From: Bagarius yarrelli | Lineage: Eukaryota > Chordata > Actinopteri > Siluriformes > Sisoridae | Length of the DNA: 64,000 nt | Assembly (NCBI GenBank): GCA_005784505.1 | Contig: VCAZ01000046.1 | Coordinates: 2,236,001-2,300,000, forward strand | Reading direction: 5' to 3' | Shown: piece by piece, positions 11,601 to 27,103 of the stretch | Numbering within the stretch: position 1 is the stretch's first letter | Layout: each line of letters starts with the position of its first letter | Position numbers and translations under genes: made by a program | Notes under the pieces: generated by a model | The model's database searches: none | Told to the model about the DNA's origin: nothing | Seen by the model: only the letters and a program-made list of their open reading frames with translations

Positions 11601-14600
11601 GTCTGTACACTACAAAGCAAATCAATATTAGTCATTGAAAAAAAGGAAGTTGTTATATCCTCTTAATTTACATAAATAAGAGATAATATATGTGATGTGT
11701 CATTTGATCTCTGAAACATGAATGTCCCCACCATCTTTTTTTTTCTGAGCCAGAATTGTAACATCATCTCCTTTGGGCAGATCCAAAAGAAACAGCACAG
11801 CCTCCTCTCGGATGATGTTTGCAAAGTCTACGTTATTGACCTAAGTGAAGAATATTAAAAGGATGGTCCCTGATCAACAAGAGTACTAAAGTAATAAACA
11901 TACAATGGACACTCACAAAAACAAAGTGGGTGTATATCACAAAGAAAGTCACTGTTCATTCTTTTTGAAAGGAAATTAGTGTGGGAGATGTTGAGGGGCA
12001 GCCAGACAGTGGAACAGCCTATAACATTGGTAAAAGCATTTGGTACAGACTAAAGAGCTTTTACACAACATGCACTGTAGAGCTTGGGAATTTAGCCCCT
12101 TTAGCCATAACATAACCTATAAAAGTGGGTTTAAACCTAAAATACTAAAATATCTAATTATTAGCTATAATGACATAGCTACTGGAAACAGTTATGTCTA
12201 TGTCCAGTCTAGCAAATAAAAAGTATAGTGGAAAAACTTGGTTGGATTAACCATTACTTTGTATTAGGCATGATACAGTTAGAAGCTCTTACCCTGAGTA
12301 TCTGGTCTCCCTCTTCTAGGCCCTCTTTAGCACAGGACTGTCCTCCAGCACACCAACCACAAAAATGCCCACATCATTGCCTCCAGCCAGTCGCAGTCCC
12401 ACACTCTCACCCTTCTTAAACTTTACCAGCTTCATACTAGGCCTGGAGGAAAAAATGAACACCATGAAATTATTCCAAATCCTTTGGTGTGGTTGCGTAG
12501 GTTTGGTTGTGTGTGTGTGTGTGTGTGGAGGGGGGGGTTTGATTTAACGAAAAAAGTAAATAAAAAAAAAAAAAAAAAAAAAAGTACCGTAGAATACTGT
12601 CATCATGGGATACACTGGGCACAGGAGCATCTGCTGGACTGACAGGCAAATCCACATCAGGCTGGCCAGGCTGAGCATATACAGGCTTTGGTTCTATAAA
12701 AACCAGTGAACATTAACACAAGACAAGCCAACACAACATGGAGTGAAGCAAAAACATCGCAGGGCACTGCATATAATATTGAACACATTGCCACTATAAT
12801 GTAAATATACGATTTATTATATATATGGATTTTGTGTTCGCATGCATACAAAAAAAATTACATAAATGAACTAAGTGAAAGCAGTGACAGGAGAGAAAGG
12901 GTATAATCTCTGACCTGGCAGAGGGGGAAGCTGTTTTTCCTCTCGGGTCCCAGTCTGTTCCAATGCTTTATGCGTTTCCTCCACCATTTTAGCAGGCAAA
13001 GGGAGTGGCTTTGAGATTCGATCTTCATCCCGACTCCTGTGGCTGCAGACACAAAGACAGGGTTTCGATGCTTAATTTTAGGAAATTAAAGTAATATTTT
13101 GTACACCCCCCAAAAAAAACACCAGAAAAACAGGTACATCCAGCAAACAGTATGTCAATACAAACAAGCGGCACTGAATATACAGCAAAGAAACAGCAAG
13201 AGAATTTTCTACTATGCGTATATAAGGATTAAAACATGCCCATCACCAGAAAAGACAAACACAAAACACATGCCATTCCCTATCTATCAACAAAGCACAC
13301 TTAATAAACACTGTTTATTGTAAAAGATAAACTGCTGCAAGTGAGAAGTAGAAAGAGAGAGAGAAAGAGAGAGAGAGAGGGAGAGAGAGTGCAAGGACAA
13401 TGCACGGCTATAGCGGTTAGGTAGTCTTGAAGGTCAAAGCCGTGATTTGCTGCTCCTTTGCTTGGCTATATTTAGACCAGCCCATCTGATCTGGAGTGAT
13501 GGAGATGATAGGCGAAAGAGAGAAAGACTCTTCAGGTGAAGTGTGTGCACTGGTTCTGAGTGCTAAATAAGAAATTGGCCCTTGAAAAATCAGCAGAGAG
13601 AATCAGAGTGCGACCATTCAGTGACCTTTAATGTCATAGTGAGCACAGGGGGAAGCGGTGTTTATAGACTGCATTTAAAAAAAAAATCTCTTCATACTGA
13701 TGCATATTCTTCTCAGGAATTAGTGGGTCAATAAAAAAAAACAAAAAAAAACATTATATAAACATTAACGTTGCATTTTACAGGTCAACTATTTAAACCA
13801 ACAAAACTCATAAATCCTATTCCGTCTATCGGTACGCAAGATAATTATTACACTTAAAGTAGTAACAGGCACTATGGCAGGATCAGAAAACCAAATTCAT
13901 GTAAAAGCTGTGTTGCGGCAGGGCGTAGTTCAGTGATTAAGGTTTTGGGCCAAGCTGTCACTTCTGGGCCCCGAGCAGGACCTCTTAACCCTCAGCTGGA
14001 TGTCTGGAGGGCAATTGAAATCAACTGTTAATTTGCACCTAATTTTGTCTAGGCAGATTTCTGGTGCAGTTTATTTTCTTCTTGTATTTTACGAAACCAA
14101 CAAGAGAGTTTAATTCACCCCTACATGTTAACAGAAGATTTAATGTGACCTGTGGAAGTATAGTTTGGAGCTTTTCACTGCTAAACTAGCTTTCCAGTTT
14201 TTGCTCACATTAATTTAAATATTACACTACATATAGTAAAATGTTGTGGGTGGGATAACACTATTTATAGCAATTCACATATCTTGCCTAAAACGTGAGG
14301 AAAACTCTAGGCGTGCCATTTCTACGACTTTTTAAAGCGTTCAGTCTCTTGCTGCCTGGAGGCATATGTCGGTGCAAACAACAAACAAGAAAAGGGAATT
14401 CCAGCAATAGATTTATACCTTGCTGTAACTGATACTAGGAAGAATTGAAAATAAGCTGTTTCACCATTTTTCTGCTGAGGTTTTAGTGTAACGGAAAAGG
14501 TGAGGAAACTGATTGGTTGGTTGTTGTCACATGACACGTGGTGTGCTTGTCGTGCGGACCACTTTGCTCTCTATTTGTGTGCGCTTGCCAGGCATCTACA

Positions 14601-17600
14601 TTTAAAATAATGAAAATAAGCACGCAAAAGACATGGCATGTGAACAACCCTATAGACATTTTAAATGGATAACAATAATTACACTAGTTAATAATTAAAG
14701 AAATAAGTTGAAGAAATAAAAAACCTCTAGAACATTTTTTATAAAATAAAAAAAAAATGCAGTAATGTGAATTAAAGGAGAAAAAAAAGGTTATAGGCTG
14801 ACACAATACTTCAAAACACACAGCCAGCTGGTAAAATACAATTAGGCTATAAAGCAACTATGAAAGGACAGGCATGTGAGGACAGGAATTAATAATGAAG
14901 TCCTCCCACGGCTGCCCTAAATGGTCTTTCATTTAAGACCATATATGGATAAACCAAACTCTTTGATTATCCTCTATAATAGTAATTTACATAAACAGTA
15001 AACATTAACTGGGAATTGTGCACAAAACAACAATGGGGAAAAAAGTTAGTCACTAGCGCTTGAGGCAAATCTTTACAGGTCTATTAGGATGCTTTCAAAC
15101 CACACCTGAATCACTTACATTGGCTGAAACCAGTGCATTGAGTATCCTGTCAGTCTGATTCCAAATAATACATTGAATTGGATATGGGAAACAAACAAAG
15201 GGAACATTAGGGCAAGAAATAGGGAGAGAGAGTAAGAGAGAGAGAGAGAGAAAGAGAGAGCACAGACCTGCCGTTGCTGATTTGTGGAGGAGAATGTCTG
15301 GAATGGTCTGAAGGCTCAGAGCGCCGGTCTGGGGAGCGAGAGCGACTGCTCTTCTTCTTGTCATGGGATCGGTTCGAGTGATCAGATGCTACCGAGTGGA
15401 TATCCGAAACATCTTGTAGCAAAAAAAAAAAAAAAAAAAAACATAACATTTTAATACAATAAAAACTCTTCAGATAAAACACTACCATATCAAATGCTAT
15501 TAAAAGACCTAAGAACAAAACATTTGCATACATCACGCTTAGAAACAGAAATATACTAACCATCTCTATCGGAAGCATTGGCTGAGGGGATGCTGTCATC
15601 CAGATCAGGGATGTTGAGCAGTGTGGCTCTCTCATCTCTCTGCACGACCATCTTTAACTTGCCTTTCGACCTTTCAATTAACTTCTTAGCATCTATCAGG
15701 GAGAGGTTTTCAGTCACGGTGCCATTTATCTAACAGAAAATGTTACAAAAAAAAGTTAGGTGACACTACAGAACCTTCAGTTATGCAGGTGGCACACTTT
15801 TACAGCTATGCTTAACAATTTGGATAAATCTTAAAATGCAAACAGCTGCGTATCAGTATAGACTCAGGCACGAGTTCAAACATATAAATCATTGTACCTG
15901 CCATACCTGTGCCATATTTGTTGCAGTGTAGTTATGGCATGAAAAGGCGGAATATTTGACTACCACATTAAAAACACTGCCTTTCCTGATGGACAAAATT
16001 ATTAATCATGAGTTCTTTATCTAAGCAGACTTTAACTAAAAGCGCAAAAATATCAGGAGAACTTCTATTACAAAATCTGTTCTGAACTAAGCATAAACAA
16101 AGCAACACCTGATGAATTGATAGTCAGATGTTTTTTCAGATTATAACTAATAATAATAATAATAATGAAATGCTCTGCCAAAAAAAAAAAATGTTAAGAA
16201 TAACCATGAAACCTCAAATATTAAGATAATTTAAACACCATTTGTCAAAAATGTGGTCTTAAAAGGCAACGTGGCTTGCATTTCTATTCCAAAGTTTCAC
16301 ATTTCTTACAAAATGTATATTTAAATTGAAAAAGTCACAATATTATATTACACAAACATTATATTACATACTAATATTAAGTTGCAAACCAAGTTGGCAC
16401 TCGTGATATCATAAGATCAAATATGATTCAGAAGTATCAGAGTGTATCCTTAATCTGAGATAACTGAATAAAACTAAATACACCCTTGTGGTTCCTGTCA
16501 CTTGGCCATGCTTAGTTTTAGCGGTCATGCCCCCCTTACCTTCAGCACTACATCCCCTTCCTGGATGTTGCCGTCCCTGGCAGCCAGGCTCTCTGGGGAG
16601 ATGTCCTTCACAAAGATGTGGCTGGCAAGGCGAAGGCCATATTCTGCTTATGAGCGTGAAAGGCAGAAAAACATGCACGCCATGTTAGTATACTTTTTTA
16701 ATAAAAAATTAACTTACTTTTTTAGTCAGTTCTAATGCTACTTACTTTATGTTAGTCTCGAATAACATACCTCAATCTTCAAATAGAACCGAAAACCTAC
16801 ATTTTGTTTAAATATAAATAAATGCTAATGACCAGGCTGACGTTGTGATGCTAACCTTCATTCTTGCGAGACTTTACAAGTGTGACCTTAGCTGGACGGG
16901 AAGCCAGGTTAGAAGAGACAGAGTGGCGTTCTGAGCGTGGTGACAGACTCCTGTCTCTCGAGGCGCTACGTTCTCTGTCTCGCTCCCGTCTTGTGCCCTG
17001 TCGATCACCTCTAGCACTCCGTCGGCCAGTGGTCCCACCTCCACCATATCCACTTCGCCCGCTACGCACTTCATAGATCTCATCTTCATAGCTGTCGTCG
17101 TCTTCATCATGCTCAGACATTGTTTCCCGCTCTCCGTGACGCCCTGACTGGACCTGAACTTTCCTTTTTCGTCTGATGGTCTATGAGAAAAAATAAATAA
17201 TAAGGAACATAACTAACTGAAATTTTATTTTAAAGTATAATTAAATGTTTGGTCTCAGCATTTTTTCCTGACATTTTCCATATTATGTAGTAAAGCACAG
17301 GGTAAAACTGAAGCACATGTAACAAAAACAATCCTTGCACACAGTAAAAACTTACTATCTTTGCATTCTTTCCGCTTTTCCGCAGCTGCTGCACCGCATA
17401 CGCATGCTCCACGTTATCCATCGAGACAGAGTTAACCATTACAACTCTGTCATTCTCCCTGTGAGGATAGAAGAGTGCATAATCAATATTTATGTCTAGC
17501 ACCACGGCCTAGTGCCAATACAAAATGCCATATTTTCTCAAGCGTTCGTCCATTATAGATGTACTAACAGAGAAAAATATACATTTTAAGCATTCTGAGC

Positions 17601-20600
17601 TTGCTTTAGACATTACACATAAAAATTACACATTTTTATACATTCTAACATTGAAAAATCCTGAGACTGTGTGAGACCGAATGACTGAAATTAAGCTAGG
17701 AACAAAACCGACAACAAAAGCATACAAAATACATTAAGCACTGCATGTCCTTGTAAAACTTCCAGAAATAAACACACTTGTTGGAAATGAACATGTGGGT
17801 TTTTTGTAATTCTTGAAAAGCAGACCTGCTCCAAATCCTCTTTCAAGAAAAGTTTTTGACTTAGCTAAAATTTTGGCAACAACAGACATGATGTGCAATG
17901 ACGCATGTTCCATCTACACTACATGAAGTCTGGCTGGTGCTGAAACTTTGCCTTGATATGTCTAGCTATTACATGACTCCATATTGTGCTGGTAGAAGAT
18001 TTAAAGTAAAAATTATTGGCACTCTGTGTGGAAAGTTTTGGTGATTAAATTGATTAATCCTGAACTAAATGGAAACCTCTAATTGATTTTGGAAAAAAAT
18101 TAAATTCCACATTTTTTAAATCTCTGTATGATGAATCTGTGTTGATTTTTGATTGGAATAAGCAACACTCACTATAGTAACAGTAATAAAGTGCGTCACA
18201 GCAGGTCCTCTACATTTAAACATGCGTACAGACTATATTTGCTTTACAAAGTCTGCATAAAGTATCTCATTCCTCTCAGGGCTGCACCAGGAAAACATTC
18301 ACATATGTAAAAAAGAATGAAAGCATAATAAGTTTGTCTCGGATGCCCAGGCTAGTAAACTTTACGATAGGAACTTAAGTGTATTCGGTTATTATTACAG
18401 GCCTCACAAAATTGCTAGCCTGACCTCCCAGGGTTATTCTGTCTTCCAGTCGTGTTACCAAACTGTATCCTAGCCCTGCTAGTCGGTCTGTCTCATAGGG
18501 AGGAAAAATATATTTCAATACTTTTGCCTTCTCTCACAAATAGAAGAAGAAAGAATATAAAACTGAAATTCAGCCCAGGTTTGTATAGTAAAGCTAGTGG
18601 AAGTGGTGGGTACAATCAATTTACCACCTGGTGGTTATGAAGTTTTAATATCAGCACTGCGACGTTTTAGCTTCTCAGGGTTGTTGGAAGCCATATGGGA
18701 GAAATCTCTAAATATCTCATGATAGGTCTCATCACCTGATTGGGCGAAACCATCCATCTCAATCTAGTTATGTTGTCTGTAATTTTTAGGTTTCGGGAGC
18801 CACTATCAGTTTGTGGGATATTGAAGACCCGTATTAACATGCGCTCGATTTTTACTTTTACTTTCAATTGGCAATCGTGCTAACGGGCTTACAAGAGCTG
18901 AAGACTACCTGCGCAAAGTGATATTATGAATTAGATTTTAAGAATGAGACTTTGCGAGTCCTGTATTGCATGACCTACTTCAAAAACGCTTCGTGTTACA
19001 CTGTGCTACAAGCAAGTCTGTGATATTTCGGGTAAGAGATGTTATAGTAATGGACTGAATTGATTCTTTGAACCCTTTTGGATATCAGATCTACCATTTA
19101 CTTGCTTCTTATACACCTATATTTTTTTTGTGCACACATTACACCATCTTTGCCTAATAATTTTATGTGGTCTGAAAGAATGTAGTCAAACACGTTAAGA
19201 CGAAGTTTAGCAACAGTTTTTAAACTATACTTTTTATTTAGTTGATCATGACATACTATTCGCAACTGAATTTTGCTTAAGTGTTAAAAAAAATTCTGCA
19301 TTGTAAGTTTATAAAAGAACCTTCACTTAGTGCTCTGGTTATAATCAAGACTTTGATTTTACTTAAACCACAGACATACTTTGGCCATAAACTTTAAAAA
19401 AAATTATCTTATGGAGAATGAAGAAAATTCTCCACAAATGGTGTCTTACTGCAAAAGGCCCTCTGCTGGCCCTCCCTTCAGTACATCAGAGATGACTATG
19501 GATGTCTCGCCACTCTGGAAGTGGGGGTTGTCCCTCCCGCCTGAGATGGCAATGCCAAACCCAAACCCTGGAGCCTGCAGAAATGAACCCAACGATTAGA
19601 AAACATGCTGGCTGTAAAAAAATAATAATAATAATAATAATTTCCCTCACTCATGCTGGCTGCAAATTGATTACAATTTTAGCATTACCACATCATCAAT
19701 TTCCACAATGAACACAGTGGAAAACTTTGCTAAATCAAGAGCTTTAAATTAATGAATAATTGCATTTACATTTATATCATTTGGCAGACGTCCTTATCCA
19801 GAGCGACTTACATTTATCTCATTTATACAACTAAGCAAATGTAGGTTAAGGCTCTACTTAGGGGCCCAGCAGTGGTAATTGGGTGGTGCGTTACCAATCC
19901 AACACCTTAAGCACTGCGCTACCACTTTCCTAATTAACAAATGATGACGCTCCTTTAAACCCGCCATCTCATAGTTTCATAGTTGAATCTTTTGCTGTGG
20001 TAAAGTTTGTGACCGCAAGAATTCTGAAGGGCAAGATCATAGAAAGAGTGGGCATGCACATGACATTTAATGGATCCACTTGGATTAATTAATTGTTACT
20101 TTTTTAGCTTGCGAATTTATATATTTTATTTTAAAGATTGCAGAATAAAAGGCAATTTTACTGCCAGATATTGTTTAAGTAATTTCGTAACTACATGGAG
20201 CAGTCGTGTTCACATCAGTTACCGATGGCTAGCTGAGGAGCAGGAAAGATTGAAAAGCCTCCTGCATCATTTGAATCGCATGTATAGGAGAATTTTGACT
20301 TTACGGGCTAAAGTGAGAACCACATATATATCGGGAAGTTTATTTCTGAGTGGGAAATGCGAAGTCCGGTGCTAAAGACACACCCCCACTATGAGATTTA
20401 CACAATAGTGGAAGTTAAAGAGGCGCAATAAAAATATCTGTGATTAGAGATAATGCCAGAAACCAAGTAAATGCAGTGACAAAAGCTCGAAAGGCCACTT
20501 CGGTTTCTAGTCAAAGGGTGTTTTCCATAGCAGGTGACATAGTGACAGCTAAGACATCATCTTCTTTTTCAGGTCTCAGGTTGTTTTCCACGTTACACTT

Positions 20601-23600
20601 TAATGACTGAGGAGTGAATATTTTATTTAGAATTTTTATTAAAGTTTAAAATGTATTTATTTTATTTTTGCTAAAACCATATGTTATGAAGTAACATATG
20701 TAACTGAAGTTATTTTTTACCAAAATCAAAGTTATCTGATGTTAGTTTTTTTGTAATAAATGCAAATCGAATTATATTTGTATTTCCCCTTTTTTGCCAA
20801 TCCGAAAAAAGACCTGGTCTGTGACTCACAATACCGTGAGTTTTGTTAACTGTTGCACTACTAGAAGATACAGACGTCAGGTACGAATGAGGAAAAAGCA
20901 AACTGAGAATTTGGAAAAGGGGAAAAGTGAATGTGTAGTTGTGTGATAAAAGATGCTGGTCAGGTTATACATATATTTTTTTAATAATGTCAATAATTCT
21001 AACTTCTTTAAACGTATTGACATTAAACTAAAATCCTCAGTGCATGTCAAACCACTTCCCCTGCTCTTGATTCTAGTTCTCGCTGACACATACGGTCCAA
21101 AGTAAACATGGCAAAGAAGCAAGCATGGCGGAGGTGGTAGCTGATGGTGGTAACTGCTAACTGGAAGATTGTGGGTTTCATTCCCAGCACCACCAAGTTA
21201 CCACTGCTGGGCCCCTAAGCAAGGCCCCTACTAATCAATTGGTCAGTTGTATAAGAGAAATAAAATGTAAGTCACACAATTCTTTGAAGTATATAGTAAT
21301 GGATACCCTTGTGTTGATGGAGAAATGAATAAGAGATAGAATGAAAGGCAATAAAGAGAAAACAGTGTTAATCCACTAAACTAGCCATATTACAGTTCAA
21401 AATAAAAGAGCTTTTCTGATATAAAGACGAGAAAAGCAGCAATACTCACCCTGTGTAGAGTTACTGTGTGCTGTTCCCATATCACAGTCTCCTCCATTGC
21501 TGCACTCTGCATTGGAAAAAAACGAAAGAACAAGCACGGTGTGAGATTTGCATTGATATTGGCATCCTGCACACCCTAAAGCAGTTTAATCCTTAAAAAT
21601 ACAGTTAAAGCTCAGTAACAGCACAGCATCAAAAACTAGTGTTTGTGTTTTCCTTGGACTCCCATAAACCAGTGCACCACTACATGATTTCCCTAAGTGA
21701 CGTTAATGTGCTTTACAGTGATGGAAGAACATAGCCAAGAAAAAAAAACTACGCAATGAGTAAAAAATCAAAAAGGTATACCATATACTAAATATACATT
21801 AGGTATGTATAAAAGGTTATAGATATGTTCACAAATAAATCAATAAATCAGTGACATTAAATTTATAGGACATGAGGGTCAACCGACTTTAATAAGAGTA
21901 AATATAATTCCACCGTATTGGTTCGGAAAAACAGACCACACGACAGATTTTAGCATGAGGAGTGTGTAAAGGGCAATACTCTAGTAATAAAAGAGGTTTA
22001 GCAGAGCCTGAAGGCAGCACCTGGCAGGATATCCACATATAAAAGTGTCACTTAGCATCCTTCTCTTTTACACACATGCAGGAACAGTCATCCCGTCTTC
22101 TCGTCTGATTTTTACAGGTTTCAAAGGGCTTTCCTAAGCACATTCAGGGTGGCAACTTGAACCTAAATTCGCAGTTAGTCCAAGCTAACACACACACTAC
22201 CAGCAAATGCTAATAACGTCCATTTACTAGTAAATCGGTACAAGTAACAACATGCAAATACTTTGGAATCTTCAGCTTGCTGGACATTCACAGGAAGGAG
22301 TTCATAATAAGAGAGGAAGTCTTCAATAAACACTTCCTTAATGTCTTCCTTCAGCATTGTTTAAACAAGCTACAAGTGCAAGAAGGAAGCTGGTGACTTC
22401 GGAGTGCAGCATACCTCAGGACAATGGGACAGCTGTAGCTGAAAAAAACAGAAAGCCACCGGATCTTGTTTGGAAGCTTTAACTAAAAACCTCATCTGAC
22501 AAGAGCTTGTGCATCTTCTTGACGGATGATGTTTCAGAACTTCAACTTAGCAGTGCGGTTGGGAGCTTTCATCTAACAGTTCTACCAGGAAGACATTCTA
22601 CAATGCAATCCATTCCTCTGTGACTCAAACCCAAACACAATCACTTAGCCAGTCTCTGCAACACAGCGCGAATAAAGCCCTGGCAGGAGAACAGAGGAAG
22701 ACTGAACAGCTTTACTGCAATTTAACAGCCACTATTGGATGTGGGTGATAAAGTAAACAGGCCTTGCTTTCTTTACACTTATGACAGCTCCTCTACTTTG
22801 CTGATGGAGCATAAGGGTGATGTCTAACAAGCCTGGTCTAGGAATGCCAACAAAAGAACAGACGTCCACTACTGGCAAGAGAGAGGAATGCCAACCTTCC
22901 CACCTCCAGAGCCGACCTGATTACACTCATTAGACTCGCACAGCAATGACACAAACCCAAGTTACTCAAGAGCCATTATTCTGATACCAAGTTTTATTTT
23001 ACTCGCCATCTCATGGGTTCTATAAAACAAAGAGCATTCCTTCTAAAATGATCTCTGGTACTCTCCTACTCACTCAGCTGTAAGCTCACTGGCCAAATGA
23101 GCTCATTCTGGAAACCATCAAAGCAGGATAAAGCATAGGAAATTAATTATTAGTTATAAACAAAACTTTGCTCCAATTCCTAATTCAGCTACAAGTAGAA
23201 AAGTGTTGGAAGCTGAGAGGTAAGGAAAACCAAATACAGCGAACTGCTTAGTCTGTGTCCCGTAAGACATGGATACATATTATTAACAATATTTGTTTAA
23301 AAGCACAAATATGCCGAGTACTGAATTGCATTCGTTTGATTTTTATATCAAGCAGATTTATATAAGCACAGATGTTTGCTTAAATGCGCTATATTGACAC
23401 ATATCAGACATCAGGATGAAAACAGATGCTGCATCTCAATTATATTTGTACTGTGTTTTTTGATTTGTTGGACACAAACAGCTTTACAGAAATCTGGGAA
23501 TATCATTTCAATTTAGATTTTTTTCCATAGAAATCAAGCCAGTAGCAAGAGGAAAAAACAAGATAATAAATCACATCTCTTCTGTAACTGTAATAACCGC

Positions 23601-26600
23601 AAGCAATGCAGAGTACGTGAAAAGAAACCGGAGTATAAGTCATAACCCATTAGCATTTTAGGTTAACAACTATTTAGTCATAAAGCCTCTGATGAAGTTC
23701 TTACTAAGATTAGAGGTGGTCGATACCACTCTTCTGTCCAATATTATATCGATATCGATATAATGTATTTAAATTATCTGCCAATACCGATCCAATAGCA
23801 TCTTTTCAGCACAATTGTCAGGAGGATGCAATGTGCTTAACCTAGCCTTCTGACAAGCATCAAAGTCAATCAGTGTAACTAATGTACTAACCACTAAATA
23901 AATAAATGCATAGCCCATAACAGGACTCAGTTTTGATTAAAATATTTTAAGATGTATTTACCATAACCGCAGGTATCTCATAACGGATATGACTGGTATA
24001 AAATTAACTGTCTCTATAACCGTCATGCACCAAGGACTTTATTAGAAACACTATAGCAACATTTAACATTCAAAAATGCATGGTAAGGACGGGTGCATGT
24101 TGACATGACTATATACACCACAATTTCTGCTGATTTTCCAGGTGTACTTTTTAATGCTCGAATCCTGCATTTTACCACATACAAAAAAAAGTGTTCGACT
24201 GGATTCAGATCAAATGACTAAAAAGGCACTGCACACATTGTCATAAACATGAATTCAATTTGAGCTGGTTCATGCTTTGTGACGCGGCGTGTCATCATGC
24301 CTGAGGTACCCATTAGAAGATGGTTTATTTGTGGTGATAAAAAGTTGCTGATAGTCAGCAACAGTAATTACACAGGCTGCGGCATTGAAGTAACGATGGA
24401 CTGATATTTAAGCCTTTTGACTTAAGATTTCACAGATTAATTTTAGCACCAAATTATGACATGGTAAAATTGATTTATAAGCCTTTTAATCGAAACCAAT
24501 AAACGATTAGTATATATTTTCTTATTATAATTTTTATATAATCTGCGGTTTGTGCACCCAACAGCTAAGATGCACTGATGAAACTGATATTTTATTAGCT
24601 CTGCCCAACTATAATAACAAACAACAGTCCTTGTTCTTCAACTATTATTTTTGTGTAGGACACCAGTAACACTTTATTGTAAATTTTCATTATATTTTTT
24701 ATTTAAAAATCAATCCGGAAAACCCTGGGCAGGAACCAGACCAATCAGCCAAACCCTAGGCGGTAACCGGACCAATCCGGCAAAGCCTGGGCGGTAACCA
24801 GACCAATCAGCCAAACCCTAGGCGGTAACCGGACCAATCCGGCAAAGCCTGGGCGGTAACCGGACCAATCAGCCAAACCCTAGGCGGTAACCGGACCAAT
24901 CCGGCAAACCCTGGGCGGGTGTTTTACCAGCAAGTGTACTTTATCGTATCTATTTATTAGAGGTCATTCATTTATCGTCATTTTCACCCAAATCAGATGA
25001 TAATTTATATGTCTGATATGTAGTATCATTCATTAACATATTGCAATCCTTTGAATAAATTTGTTTTTAAAACAAATAGATAAAAATACAATAAATAGAT
25101 AAAAATACAACAAATAGGACGCTAGAGGTGCCATTATTTATTTATTTTTTTTAACTACAGGAGGGAAGGAGGTCGATTGACATGCCCCAAAGATTTTAAT
25201 TAAATATTAATGTAACTGTACATTAGTTTAAAACTAAATTTGAAGATGTAGTGATACTAGAGGATTGAATGTCAATACGTCATCATGAAAAAACACCCTG
25301 CATGTTAGCTGTGTCAATATTTTTACAGAACCCTGGCATCCATTATTATGCACAATAACATTTTTATACTGCTGTACAGTTAGAGTTCAGCAGTATGTTG
25401 ATAAATTCAAAGGAAAAATTGTAGTACACCATTGTGGTACTCCTTTTATTTCGCCTATTTGTACCTTGAAACTTATATAAAATAATTAAACACTAGATGT
25501 GCCCAGTTTCAAGCGCCAAAATGTCAGTTGATATGAGTCAATGACACTAAACCGCTGGCCAATACATTTTCAATAAACTAATTGGCAACAAAGGCAACCT
25601 TGTGCACTTTTGCTTTTTACATTTCCTGGAAACCAGAAGGCTTTAGCTGCACATTCAGTGAGGACATTCCGCTTCCACTGCAAGCCTGAGCCAATCGAAA
25701 TTTCCACAGTGTAGGAAGAAGCCTGGCACAAGTGTCAGCTGACAGCTCTCTCCACTAAGGGGGCTACAGGAGGAGACTGAAGCAGAGCCATTTGGGCCCA
25801 CACACAGATGGATCAGACAGCTGAGTGCAGCTCCAACAAGAGGCTGGGGCCAAGCAATCCCTAAAAAAGGCAGCTGTCCAAATCGGCTCATCAATAAGAA
25901 CAAAGCAGATGGGATGGTAGAATAATCAGAACAGTATATTATTATTTGGGCATTACTGCGGTATTTACATTGATTGAACAATTAAATACACCTGCAAATA
26001 TATGCATTTTTACAACCATCCATTGAATACACTTATTACACTATTAGAAAGTTCTATATCGTTCTGAAGATGCTTCGCAACAATGTCTATTGTTAAAAAT
26101 GATAAACGAGTCATAGGACAATGATCATACTGGAAGGACTGGAAAAACCATGTTCCTAAAAGGTCCACTTTTTTTTTTAAAACTACCCCTACCCTACCCA
26201 CTGCTGATTACATGATTCAGGTGTGTTCAGTCAAGCGAAGGAGAGGAGATTCCAAATAACCCCCATACCTTCCAGCTTCTGATTAAAACACACCAAAACC
26301 AGGTAATCAACATTAGGGAGGGTAGGGGCAGCTGGAAAAAAGTAGAACAAGTACCTTAGGTAACATGGGCAAACCAGCCAAGCTAACAGGAAGGCAATGG
26401 AAATTCAAAAAAAAAAAAAACTTCTTCCATCATAGTGAGCAAACAGCTTTAGATAGACGGCTACAACAGCACAGACCGCATTAAGTTCCACTGCTGTTAC
26501 CTAGTTATTATTGTTTTTAGCCATTTATATTACTAATAATAAGCAAGCTAATAAATCACTAATAATAAACACTAACTAATACTAATAAGAAACACCAACA

Positions 26601-27069
26601 TTATATTTTATATCAGAATAAATTATTATTTACTTACTTGCATATTAAAATATAAACTGCCTATTAAGTAGTTGTGGGTTATACGTAAAGTAATGGCTAT
26701 TATTTTCTAGTGGCAGAAAACAATTATTGATCATTGATTAATCGGGTCTTTTCCTAATTTGAAGGGTTTGACTGACTTCGACAAGAGCGGGTGGTATATG
26801 GAGAAGTCATGTGTCAGCTGTAAATAATGTATCCCAGGGTTTGTAGGGTGTAGAGTTCTCACTACCTTCTTTCCCCAGTGTGACATGTTTAGTTGTCCTG
26901 TATCCTAGAGTGGTTTCTAAGCACTTGGTCAGAGAGTAGTACTGTCCCACAGCAGATTTTCCCCTCTCCCCTGTGGTAAGCCTAATGGGCTAGCACGAGT
27001 ATTAGACTGTCCATGGGGAAAGGCTGCTGTTTAGACAGTGAAATAAAACTATATCAAAATACAAGCTTT

Positions 27070-27103
<34 letters not shown>

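Larger units (their letters stand above)
19575..21449 (-). other. tjp1 intron 2
   Basis: 1.9 kb. Holds an (AAT) run at 19618-19642, a minus-strand SINE at 19756-19932 and a plus-strand SINE at 21128-21275. A small palindrome (catatgttatgaagtaacatatg) lies near 20678-20702. Confidence 0.6.

Noticed and set aside
22412..22440. Possible 24-nt microexon (tttttttcag ... GAG|GTATGC) on the minus strand
   Set aside because: Splice-like sites this short occur by chance. Exon 2 already joins both upstream options in phase.
24711..24918. CRISPR-like array
   Set aside because: Units are contiguous with no unique spacers, in a vertebrate intron. It is a minisatellite.
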